The notes beneath the pieces were generated by a model. The model was not told where the DNA came from. It saw only the letters and a list, made by a program, of their open reading frames with translations, and ran no database searches. Below are positions 34,501 through 46,500 of a stretch of DNA of 64,000 nt, in pieces; position 1 is the stretch's first letter, and the number at the start of each line of letters is the position of its first letter. The stretch covers positions 231,822 through 295,821 of the forward strand of contig JBBHKE010000962.1 of NCBI GenBank assembly GCA_037447655.1. Reading direction: 5' to 3'. A program made the translations under genes and the position numbers. The DNA is from Zygnema cylindricum. Lineage: Eukaryota > Streptophyta > Zygnematophyceae > Zygnematales > Zygnemataceae.

Positions 34501-37500
34501 ATTTGTTTGAGTGGATCCATCATTAAAATTGACTCCTGGTCCAACAATTAAACCGAATTTCTCTCTCTCTTCTGGATTTGAAACTGAAACCCTGTTTGTA
34601 CCCGTCATAAAACTCCCAGCTATTCCATTATCTTCTCTTGGACTAACTACTGATCCCGAAGTATTCTGCTCTGGTACAGTTGAAAGTCCTCCTCCTCCTC
34701 CTCCTCGTCCTCCTCCTCCTCCTCCTCCTCCTCCTCCCCCTCCCTCCTCCTCCTCCCCCCCCCCTCCCTCGCCCTACTCCAGCTCAACTCCTCCCTCTCC
34801 AGAAAAATTCCCCACAGCCGACTGTCTTCTATCTGACCTCCAAATAGAAACCGTACTAGTTTCCGAAATTCCCTCCGAAATAATCGATTTCTTCGAAGAA
34901 TAATTTTGACTTTGAGTAAGAAAGGACGCGGGTCCAAAAACTCCACTCGGAATCCTCCCTCTTCTCGGCTGTAAAATTCGACGAATGTGTCGTTTTGCGG
35001 CGGAAATTGCTTGTTGAGTCGCAATTAAACCTGATTTTTGATTTTGAAATTGAATTTGAGCATGAGAAATCGAAATTTCGGTTTCTGAGTCTGTAAAATC
35101 TGTCTCGTCTTCGAAATTCTCCTGACCGGGTTTTGTGTGGAGGTAAGCGATGAGCCCTGGAATGGGAAAACAAGTAAAAGCAAAATGATAACAGTAATCA
35201 TTATAATAGATAGTAAATTAGTAAGTTGACAAATTAACAAGTTCATACATTAAAAAGTTGACAAATGATCCAAAAAAAATAGGAGTGGAAACAAAACTTG
35301 TCGAAGAACGGAAGGTAAATGAAAAATTGAAGAAGAATGCTTTCAAATCCACAATCGGGTGTTTTCTTCCTCCAACTTTGCTTCTAACCCTCAAAGCCAA
35401 ACCAAAAAATCAAGCAAAATTGTTTTCTCTAGACAAAATTTATACCAATTGCAAAGATTTTAAAATATTTTACTAGAATAATTGATACATCCCATTTATT
35501 GACCTTACCAATCTACCATACGTTTCAAAAATAGCTCCAAATGAAATAAAGGAGATACGCATCGATAAATATAATTGCTAACATCTCAAGAAAAAGATCC
35601 TCGATCCATTTCCAATTTCTCCAAATCCTAAATCCATAATAATCAGTACCTATAGCATAAACTTTTTAAGGATCGACATGGAAAAATCAGATGAGAGGGG
35701 GCAAAGAGGAGGTGTGAAGGAGAGGAGGTGTGAAGGAGGCAAGTAGGAGCAGGGAGAGGGACGGAGGAAGAGAGAGTGTGGAGCTTAGACGATAAGGGGG
35801 GGGAGAGAGTTCATTTTTCCCCCAAACTGACCTGGAGCAAAAAAAATATCGACAAAAGCTCACAACAAATCCAGAAGATCATATTCCTCAAAACATTAAA
35901 CAGTTATAAAATATCTAACATTTAACATCACCTGATATTAAAATTACTCCAATTCATCCAAAAAGAAAAGGGAAAGAGAAAGAGAAAGAGAAACACACAA
36001 AGAGACAGAGAGAGATGCGTTCATGCAAGTGTGTCTGCCACAGCCCTAGAACAATAACCTCCATGCAATTCTGTGAGAGAGAGGGAAAGAGAGAGAGACA
36101 GGGAGAGAGTGCGAGGGAGAGAGGGAGAGAGAGAGAGAGCGAGGGAGAGAGGAAGAGAAGAAGGGAGATTCTCACCTGGAGGAAAACATCTCGACAAAAG
36201 CTCCATACTCGGGGTGTGTCCATCCACCCACAAAGCGACCAGCTGTCTACTAACCTGTCTCTTTTCGCCACGTGGCAAAAAAAGAGAGTCAAGAAGATTT
36301 TGAAGGAGAGCTCCGTCCCGTAAAGCAGCATCTCTCATCGGTTCGGCGGCTTTTTCGTCTTCTTCTGCGATCGTCCTCATTATAACTGCAACTGACTCTC
36401 TCACTCCTTCCGCGGGATGACTCAAAAGAGCAAGAAGTCGACGTCGCAAATTTGCAACCTGAAAAAAATAGTTCGGAAAAATGTATTTTGGAAATGAGCT
36501 GTTCAAAAAATTTGAAGTGGTCAGAAAATTTTTTGTTCAGAAAATTAGAACGTAAAGATGATTCTCAGAAGAGTAAACTTTTTACAAGCCAAGCTTTCCA
36601 AATATCGGACTCAGTTTTTAGCTTGTTTCGTAACCAGAAAATTCAAATGTATGTGCAAAAAGTAGACTAAACTAGAAAAATATTTGTTTTTGCTTCCTTA
36701 TGGAGTTGCACCACAATCTTTGAAATACTCCATTGACTTAAAAACTGCAATTGTCCCCCAAAGAGTGCAACAAATTCTTCCAAATACCGCGAATTCCCTT
36801 TAATTCCCACCAAATTCCCTCAAATTTCCCATACTCAAATTCTCTCCAAACTCCTCCTAATTCTTCCGAATTTCCCCAAACTCCTCCTAATTCTTCCGAA
36901 ATTCCCCAAACTCCCTCACATTTCCCTTAAATTCTCTCTTATTTATCGTAGTCTCTCAAAAAACAAATCCTACTGTCCAATAATTCACAGTTAGGCTCTG
37001 ACAAAAGAGCTTCCAGAAACTTCTATTATACCCAAAATCTCCCCAAATTCCCTCGAATTCTCCCCTGTCGTCGCCTGACACAAAAAAACCCTATAATCCA
37101 AGATTTGCTGCTATTCACTAACAAAAAAGGCTTCCAAAATCTCCATTATTCCCACAGTCTCCCCAAATTCCCTCTAATTTCCCTCAACTCTCCCCAAATT
37201 CCCTCAAATTTCCCTGGAATTTCTCCCAAATGCCCTCACATTCCCTCAAATTCTCAACAAGTTCCCTCAAATTTCCTCCAAATATCCTCAAATTTCCTAC
37301 AAATTCCCTCAAACTTTTTCTCGTCTGTCGCAACATCTCGTATAAAGTCCTACCGTCTGTCAATTCACTATTAATCCCTAACAAAAGAGCTTCAAAACAT
37401 TCATTATTCCCACAACCCTCCCAAATTCCCTCAAATTTCCCTCGTCATTTCCCCAAATTTCCCTCACTATCCTTCAATTTCCATCAAATTCCCTCAAATA

Positions 37501-40500
37501 TCCTCAAATCGTCCCCAATTGCCCTCAAATTCCTTCAAATTCTCAACTATTTCCCTCAAATTCCCTCAAATATCCTCAAATTGTCCCCAAATGCCCTCAA
37601 ATTCCCTTAAACTTTCTCCCACCTGTCGCAGCATCTCGTAAAAAGTCCTATCGTCTGTCGATTCGCTATTGGGCTCTAACAAAAAAGTTTCCAAAACTTC
37701 CATAATACTCGCGGAAAGCAAAGGAGAGACCGTAATTGGTCGAAGCCTATTAACAAGAATTGTAATTTGTGAAATATCGTTCATAATCGATAATTTTGAT
37801 TGATAAATCATTGAATGTCGTTCAGATTTCGACAAAAATGTGCATCCTCTCACTTCTGATCCGGGACCTCCTCCGACAAGCATAGCCAAAAGACCTGTGA
37901 GAGAGAAAGAGAGGAGGGAAGGGAGAAACCGAGGGAGGGGGAGTAAAAGTAAGATGGAGAGGGATAGAGGTGAGTCAGGGAGAGACAGAGAGAGTTGGAG
38001 AGAGGCAGAACGAGATAGTAATGCGAGAGAAGGGGGTCGAGAGAGAGGTGGAAAAAGACAAAGTGAAAAGGCAAAACCCTGACAAAGTTAAAATAGTGAA
38101 GGAAACCGGATGCTTATAAGAAAGTACTAATTCATTTAATAAATAAAGATCTCTTAGGACATCTCTCATACATGATAAAAACAATGAAGTTCTTGTTCTT
38201 CATCAATATCTCTAAATCTCTTTCTCTCTCCCTCTCTCATCTGCTAATTCTACTGCCAAACCTCACACAAAAATAGAAAACACTCAAATTTCTGAGAAAA
38301 AAAAAATGTTTTCTTACGCATTTCTCTGCAAATCTAAAATCTTAGACATCCTCTCGCCCACTAATTCTACTGCAACACCCATAAAATTACACCAAAACAA
38401 AATACATTCAAATTCCTCCCGATTATTTTTGTTAAACCTAAAAAAAAAGAAACTTCTCTCACCTGCTACCTCTGCTGCCACGCCTTCTGACCCACTCCTC
38501 AGTAAACCTAAAAGTCTCGAAATCGCTCCCTCCATGCTTAGGACAAAAGAAGCCCCATTTTGGGAAGCCATAAGCCTCCTTAAACAGGCAAGAAGTCCCA
38601 TATAAGTTGCGGCGGCTTTGGGAGAAGGAGGAGGAGGAGGAGGGGCAGAAGGAGGGAGGCGAGGAGGTGAAGGTAACATGGAGAGTAAAGCTGTTAGCGC
38701 AACATCGGGAACTTCGGATTGAAATTCGATTCCGGCATAAGAAACACACGCGTTTAATTCTCGAACTCGTCTCCAGAGTCTTGCTTTTGATCCTGAAAAA
38801 ATGACAGGAAAAAGTACAGAATAATAGGAATGAAGAATAGAGAATGACGGGGAAAATTAAGGATGACGGGGAAAAAGTAAGAACGACAGGGAAAAACAAA
38901 GGGGGAGGAGAGGGGGTAAGAAGTGAGCGGCTTGCTTTTGATCCTGAAAGCTGAGAGGAAAAATGGCGAATGACAGGGAAAAAAAAAGGGGGAGGAGAAA
39001 GAGATGTGAAGGAGACAGGTCAGAAAAATGGAGCAAAAGTTGCCCAAAGTTGTCAACAAGTTTCGAGAAACTGAAGGTTTTAAAAAAATTAACTCAAGCA
39101 TGCTCTGTCAGGCAGGTGAACTAATGAATTAAAGTAACTGAAAATAATCCTTAATGCTACTTATAAGCTGAAACACATAAAAGCAGAAAAGAAAAATGTG
39201 CATACATAGTGTTTCATAATATTAAATTTGAAATGTAGAATATGAGGTACATGGTTTAAAAAGCAATTTAACATAATCGCAAGAAACTGGAATACCGGTC
39301 AAATTGAGCATCAAACATAGCTAGATGTTTTTCAAGAAAAAAATAAGAACAAAAACAAAAAAAATCAATACTGCAGAGGTCACAATCCTATTTTTCCCCT
39401 GGGAGGTCACAATCTCAGTCTTAATCTCAACTCACTTACAATCTCAGTCTTCATCCCAACTCACTCACAATCTCACTTTCAGTCTTTTCAGTCTCAGATT
39501 CTATTCTGACTTCGACTTTCGATTCACATTTCACATTTTTCATCCACATCCACATCCATACGCTGTCAGTTTCAGTTCAATTTCTGTTTCTCTGTTTCGA
39601 TTCCAGTTAGGTACCGGTCTCAATCTTCACCTCAACCTCAATTTCCATTTCACTTCGACTTTTAACTACAATTACAATTTCGGTTTCAGCTTTAATAACA
39701 CTTTCAATTTCAATATCAATTTCGATTTCAGTTTCAATTTCAAGTTTAATTTCATTTTCAATTTTTAGTTCAGTTTCCATTTCAAGTTCAAGTTCAGACT
39801 CAATCTCAGTCTTATTGCAATCAAAATCTCAATCTCAAACTCAGTTTCAATTTCACTTTCACTTTCCATTTCTATTATTTTCAGCTACAATTACAATTTC
39901 AGATGCAATTTCAATTCCGCTTTCAATTTCAATATCAATTTCAATTTCACTTTCACTTTCCATTTCATTTTTATTTTTAACTACAATTGCAATTTCAGTT
40001 AAAACTTTGATTTCGCTTTGAAGAAATAAAAGAAAAAAGGAAGGAAACCCAACAGGAATAGAACCTTCGGCGACCGAATCTTTTGCGGCAGTTGCCAATT
40101 GCTTCGGACACAGGCTGTTTTTTTTTTTTTAAACCAACTTGGAAATAAAAAAACACAAAAAAGTAGAAAAAAAAGAAAGGAACAGAGGAAAAACGAAGAT
40201 AACGGACCTGGAATAGAACCTTCAACCATTGCATCTTTTGCGGCAGTTGCCAATTGCTTCACACAAAGACTATCTCCTTCTAAATTTGCAAAAAGACGAG
40301 AAGCAGTTCCTTGAATTCCGACTGAAGGTAAACTTGAAAGAGGTGAAACTTGAGCGTTTGGAGGATCGAGACGATGCCCAGGCATCGTAAGACGAGGAAG
40401 AATTGGAATTGGTCTTTGACCCTGAGAGAAGAAGAAAAAGAGAAAGAATTCTGAGGGAAATTTGAGAGAAAAAAAATTGAGGGGAATTTGAGAGAAATTT

Positions 40501-43500
40501 GAAGGAAATTTTAGAGAAATTTGAGCATTTGGAGGATTGAGACGATGTCAGGGCATCGCAAGTTGAGAGAAATTTGAACCAAAAGAAAGAAAAAGAAAGT
40601 TTGGGCGAAAATTGAGAATTCGGAGGAAAATTTGAGGGAAAATTTGAGGCTAAGCTAAGAGCGGAAAGCTAGAATGTCCAATGAATTTCACTCTGAAAAA
40701 CTTGAGAAAAATGAGGGAAATTTAAGAACCTAAGGGGAAAGATTGAAGGGAAACTTGAGGGGAAACTCAAGCAAGTTTTCCTCTTTACTCGCGTACTTTT
40801 CCAGGGAAGAAAAACTGAAATTGAAATTTGACCCTGAAAAAAACTGTGAGAAATTGAGACATTTGAGAGGGAAAAAAGGAAGGAAATATGAGGGAAAATG
40901 AGCAATTTATTTCCATCATTATTTGTCTACTTTTTGAAAAGGATCAGATGGACAAGATGAAAGGTAGGGAAAAAAGATAAAAACAAGAAACACAAACCAA
41001 TACGGAAAATAATACATGGAAAAAAAGAGGGAGAAAAAAATTGACAGGAAAAAATCGTACCTCTGTTTGAATTGCATCTCTGAGAGCTGCGATTAGAAAA
41101 TCTCGGGCAGGACATGTAAACGTCTGCAAGAAAAGAAATAGATAAAAAATTTGCAGAAAAAAAAAAGATAAAAGGAGAGGGGGAGGAAGGAAAAACATAA
41201 AGACAAAATGTTTAAAGAAATATGAACTCGTGACAAACTTAAATTTGGGGAAATTGAAATAAATAAAGTAACTAACAAGTACAAATGTCCTTCCGATGAA
41301 AAGGGAAACATCCGCGAGTTAATCAAAAATTTCAAATCGTATTTCTTTTCTTTTGTCCCAAATTCTACTTATTTCGTTTTGATAAAACCGTCATAACAGT
41401 GTGCATTTTCACAGAAGAAAGGAACTTCCATACATTCTATACTTTCCAAACCCAAAAAAGAAAGGCATAAAAATTATTCATTCATCAATCCTCTAAAGGA
41501 AAAAAAAGCATATATTTTACAATAACCGTACAAGCAAAAACAGAACATAAAATCTAATCTATTTGTCAATTAATTTAAAAATTGGTGAAGGTTTTTGAAA
41601 ATGGGTAACTGAATTTGAAAAACCGCTAGGTTTTTCCATACATGAGTAGGGCAACCATCATTAAACTCGATTGCAAACATTTGAGGTTCTTCTGCGAATC
41701 GAACGATTGAGAAAATTCTCGACAGAGGACGAACCATAACTGCCTGCGAAAAATCCAGAAAAAAAAAAAAAAAACCAACCATCAAAACAAAAATAAACTG
41801 CAAATCAATCAGTAACCTCAAAAAATTGGAAGGAAAAATTGATCAAGAAACAACATTCTGAAACAAAATTTTGAAAAACAATATCCAGAAAAACGAAAAC
41901 ATAGAAGAAAATGAAAGAGATAAATATAAAAAACGCAAGGAAACGCTTTGATAGAACTAATTTTGTTTTTATGGGTTAGTTAGGATAGTCTGCAAGATTA
42001 AGACCACATTAGGCGGATACTCAGAACATTTCAGGAAATTTCTGTCCATTCATTTTATTTATTTCTGTATGTATAACATTTATAGATTATACAAACATTT
42101 TTTTTTCAAAATGTCCATCCATACAACGTATTCAGCTGATCGGCAAAATAATGCCTAGCTTCTCTTCTAGACTTGTCATAAAAAAGAAATTGGGAGAAGG
42201 AGAGAGAGATTGAGCCTCGACATACCAGAGGAGTGGTAAGAGCAGAGGGGGCACCAAAGAAGGAGAGAAAGTGGGAAAGGAGGAGCACCAGCGAAGAAGG
42301 GGGGAATGGAAAAGCAGAAGTAAAAGTTGAGAACACCAGAAATGGAAAAAGAGGGAGGGAGAGTGAGGGGGAGATGACGTGGAAGAAGAGGCGAGGACAG
42401 CAGAGGGAGAGGAGAGGGAGAGGGCTACGTTGAAGGACCGACAAAGGGAGAGGAAGAGTGAGAAGGACTGGGAGAGCAAGGCAAGCAAGGAGGAGGGCTA
42501 GAAGGAGCGGGAGAAGGAGAGGGAGAAGGAGAGAACAAAACCGTGGGGAGGAGCGGGAGAAGAGAGAGAGGATAAGGCGAGGGAGGGAGAAGGAGAGGAG
42601 AAGCAGAGAAAGCATACCATGTAATTTTCTGGTTGTCTTTCCACTAGAGATGTTCTTGTGAAAACCAGGAGCGGAACAACGAGAGGGAGAAAGAGAGATA
42701 GAGAGAAGGAGAGGGAGGGAGAAAGAGAGGGAGAAGTAGAGAAACTGTACTAAGCAATTTTCCGGTCATCTTTCTACTAGAGATGTTCTTGTGAGAACCA
42801 GAAGGAGCAGGAGGAAAGGAGGGAGAAGAAGAGAACAAAAACGTACCTGATAATTCTCTGGTCATCTATCCACAAGAGATGTTCTAACCAGAAGGAGTGG
42901 GAGAAGGAGAGGGAGAAAGAGAGATCAAAACCGCACCTCTTAATTTTCCGGTAGTCTTTCCACTAGAGATGTTCTTGTGAAAACCAGAAGGAGAGGAAGA
43001 AGGAGAAAGAGGGAGAAAGACCAAAATCGTACCTCGTAATTTTCCGGTCGTCTTTCTACTAGAGATGCTTTTGTGAAAACCAGAAGGAGAGGGAGAAGGA
43101 GAGAGAGGGAGTAGGAGTGAACTAAACTGTAACTCGTAATTTTTCCAGTCGTCTTTCCACAAGAGATGTTCTTGTGAAAAACAGAAGGAGAGGGAGAAGG
43201 AGAGAGGGAGTTGGAGAGAACAAAACTCCCAATTTTCCGGTCGTCTTTCCACTAGAGATGTTCTTGTGAGAATCAGAAGCAGGAGAAGGAGAGCGAAAAG
43301 GGGAGAGAGGGAGAAGGAGAGGGGAGAGGAAAAAGGAAATGGAGAAGGGGCGTTTGAAACCGTACCTCGTAAATTCCCGGTCATCTTTCCACAAGAGATG
43401 TTTTTGAGAGAACCAGCAGGAGAAAAAAGGAAAAAGAGGGAGAAGGAGAGGGCGAAGGAGAGAACAAAACCTTACCTCGTAATTTTCTGGTCGTCTTTCC

Positions 43501-46500
43501 ACTAGAGATGTTCTTGTGAGAACCAATTTTCTGGTCACACTGGAGCTTCCCTCTCCCAGATTTTGCAGAGCCCCCATGGCCACAGGAATGAGAGGACCTC
43601 CAATAGTTCCTTTTCCCGGGGTTCTATGCCGTACCACCGTCCATTGCCCAATGGGAATTTCTTCTGCAAATAGAGAATTTGCTGCAAGAGCGTTGCAGAA
43701 AAAAAAAATACATATTACATCTTTAATATTAAAAATCTACTTTTTAGATGAAAGATCAATGGTAGAACTGACACACATTTCTTCTGCGAAAAGAGAATTT
43801 GCTGCAGAAGCATTGCAGGGGCAAAAAAAAGTATAAAAGATTAGAGATAGAGAATCGAAAATTAGTCCAACGGGATACTCGTCTGTGAACGAAGATGTTG
43901 CTGTAAGAGCGTTGTAGGAATATAAAAAGTATTATTATTGAAGTAGTTTGATTATTGTTTGATCATTCGTTTAATTACAAGTTTGATTATTAGTTCAATA
44001 TTACCAGTTTCATTATTAGTTTGACTGCCAGTTCGACAATTAGTTCGCTTATAGATTTTATTGTTAGTTTGATTATTAGTATTGATTATCAGATTGATTA
44101 TAAGTTTGATTATAAGTTTAATTATTAGATTGATTATTAGTTTGACCACTAGTTTGACCATTCGTTTGGTATTGGAAGTTGAAGAGTTACGTTTAATATG
44201 AGGTAGCGAAATAAAGATGATAGTCTACTATTCTTAGCAAAAAAGAAGTTGGTTCAGAATGGTTGCAGAAAAAAATGATATTTGATTCTTGAAAACCAAA
44301 GGTTTAAAATTAAAGATAGGAGATAGGGAAGCAAATATTTAAGATGATCGTCTAGTGTTGACTAAAAATTTGTTCTGTGAAAAGAGAAGTTGCTACAGAA
44401 GCATTGCAAGAAAGAGAGAGACAAAGGGAGAGAGAGGAAGAATAGTTAAATGAGGAACTCCAGATGCCTTCTCCCCTGTCCCCTTCAACCTCTCCCCCCT
44501 TTTCTCCTGTCTTTCCTCTATCCTCTTTACTCACTCCCCTCTTCCCTACCCTCTTCCTCCTTCCTGCCCTCTCCCATCCCTTGTCCCCTATCTCACTTCC
44601 GTGTCCTCTTCCTGTCGTCTTTCATCTTTGCTATTCACTTTCCCTTCTTAATTCTTCGTTTCTTCCTTCTTTCTTATTCCTCTCTTCTTTCTCTCTTTCC
44701 TCTTATTCCTTATCACTTAGAGGAAAATCTTACCTCTTCGTTTAACAAATTCGTCAATTTCCAAGTTTTGCCGTGAGTCGACATTCACCACAAAAGCCAA
44801 ATGAAGTTTTGCAGTTGCCACCTGTAAACCATAAATAAAAGGAAGAAAAAAAAAGAAAGACGAAAAGGAAGAAAGGAAAAAAAAGGAAGGAAAAAAGGAA
44901 GGAAGGAAGTGAAAATAAAAGGTTAGACGGTATCCAAAGATGCAAATTATACTCGCGCCAAAAAGGCAATCTTACTCTCTACAGCTTCGGTTAGAAAATA
45001 ATCAGCATTTCAACCTAAAACTGTTCATTACTCCTTCGATCAGAAATTAATTGGCATTTCAACTTAAACAATCGCTTTGTATATCTCTTCTATTTCAGTT
45101 AGGATTAATAAAGGTTTCAGCTTATACTTACCACTCACCGGATAGTTCCTATCATTTCAATTGGAAATCAATAAACATTTCTTAAAACTGTCATTTTACA
45201 AATAGTCTATACTATTTCGGTTAGGATTAACCAACCTCCACTATTCTCTACTATTTCAGATAGAAATTGATCAGCATTGCCACTTAGATAAAATAAACTG
45301 CTCTCTACCACCTCAGGCAGAAAGCAACCAATATTCCACCTTAAAATTGTTACTATAAGAATAGTATCTACAGTTTCACTTCCAAATTAGTCAACTTTGA
45401 CTAGTCTATACCATTTCAGTTTGAAATCAATTAGCTTTTCAGCTTAGAACTATCAAACTCCAGATAGTCTCCACCATCTGAAGAAATGTCAGCAGTTAAT
45501 AACCAATCAGCATTTTAACTTACAAACTATTAAACTATGACAGTGATTGCGTACACTCTATCTAGGTATCAACAATTGTGACTTCATCAACACTTTTAAC
45601 TTAGAACTACTAAACTACGGTACACCGTGAACCGCTATTAGTGTTAATGTTTTTTTTGCCACTTAAAACATCTTTTCTGTGTAGATACAGGTCGCATTGT
45701 GGATCTGACGGTTGCGATTAAAAAGTAAGATTCTCAGCTTCCGATTGGCGGCATTAAATTGAAAATTGGACAAGTGTGTACGGAGAAAAGATGTTTTAAG
45801 TGGCGAAAAAATTATTAACACTAATAGCGATACACGGTGTAGTGATTGCTTACACTATCTTGGTGTCAAGAGTTGCAACTTAAACATCACTTTTAACTGA
45901 AAAGTATTAAACAACAGTAGGGGTTGCTTATTCACTATCTTGGTATCAACAGTCACAACGTAAGCAACACTTTTAACTTAAAAACTATTAAACTACGGTA
46001 GCAGGGGTATTCACACTTGCGCAATTAGTAATGTTTATTGATGTTGTAGATTAGACAGGATTCGCTTTATCAAATCAAAACATAATCTAATATCTATTTT
46101 GTACAGTGAACATCTGTCAATTTGCACACGTCGTCGCAAAAGATGATTTGATAGCAATCTCCACGCGATCAATGTCAAGAGCCGTCAATGTAATAATTAC
46201 AAGGTTTTAGGATGAGGTTGACCGGCCTAACAAACAAAACACTAGGAAGGAAGAAAAAAGGGCCAAAAAAAATTTACGAGTGCGATTCAAGAGTGCTTTC
46301 TATAGTTTATAAGGTGCCCTTTGCTTTAAGCAATTTTTTCTCGCGAAATGGCACAAAGCTGTCGAATTTACTGCGCTTAACTTTCCAAATGTTTGAAAAC
46401 CTTTGATATTGGCACAGCTGGTGACTAAATCTAAATTTCTGGACTACTACACCACCCATCCTTATTAGAGTTAATAACACTAAAATCGGTCGCGAATTTT

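Larger units (their letters stand above)
35157..36175 (-). other. GRV2-like intron 13
   Basis: Holds a GA-rich simple repeat (35690-35800, 35970-36170 on the plus strand) and intronic copies of neighbouring exon ends (35828-35868, possibly 36020-36052). No nested gene. Confidence 0.65.
38793..40207 (-). other. GRV2-like intron 10
   Basis: Contains an upstream copy of exon 11 5' end (38928-38965), a long TTTCAA/ATCTCA pyrimidine minisatellite on the plus strand (39400-40015) and a downstream copy of exon 10 3' end (40048-40118). The 39325-40021 frames (Phe/Ser/Asn-rich) are repeat translations. Confidence 0.7.

Noticed and set aside
35954-36331. Leu/Ser-rich frame over the GA repeat
   Set aside because: It is the out-of-phase or read-through shadow of exon 13 plus the simple repeat.
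39325-40021. Phe/Ser/Asn-rich open frames on the plus strand
   Set aside because: Translations of a TTTCAA/ATCTCA minisatellite within an intron.
42106-42615. 169-codon Leu/Ser/Pro-rich minus frame
   Set aside because: Produced by a GA-rich tract; no family similarity and inside intron 7.
42614-43540. CRISPR-like array (regular repeats with spacers)
   Set aside because: Repeats are degenerate copies of a coding exon end, spacers are low-complexity GA, and the genome is eukaryotic.
43945-44165. Possible telomere-like or centromeric satellite
   Set aside because: The TAGTTTGATTATT units are short, irregular and confined to an intron.
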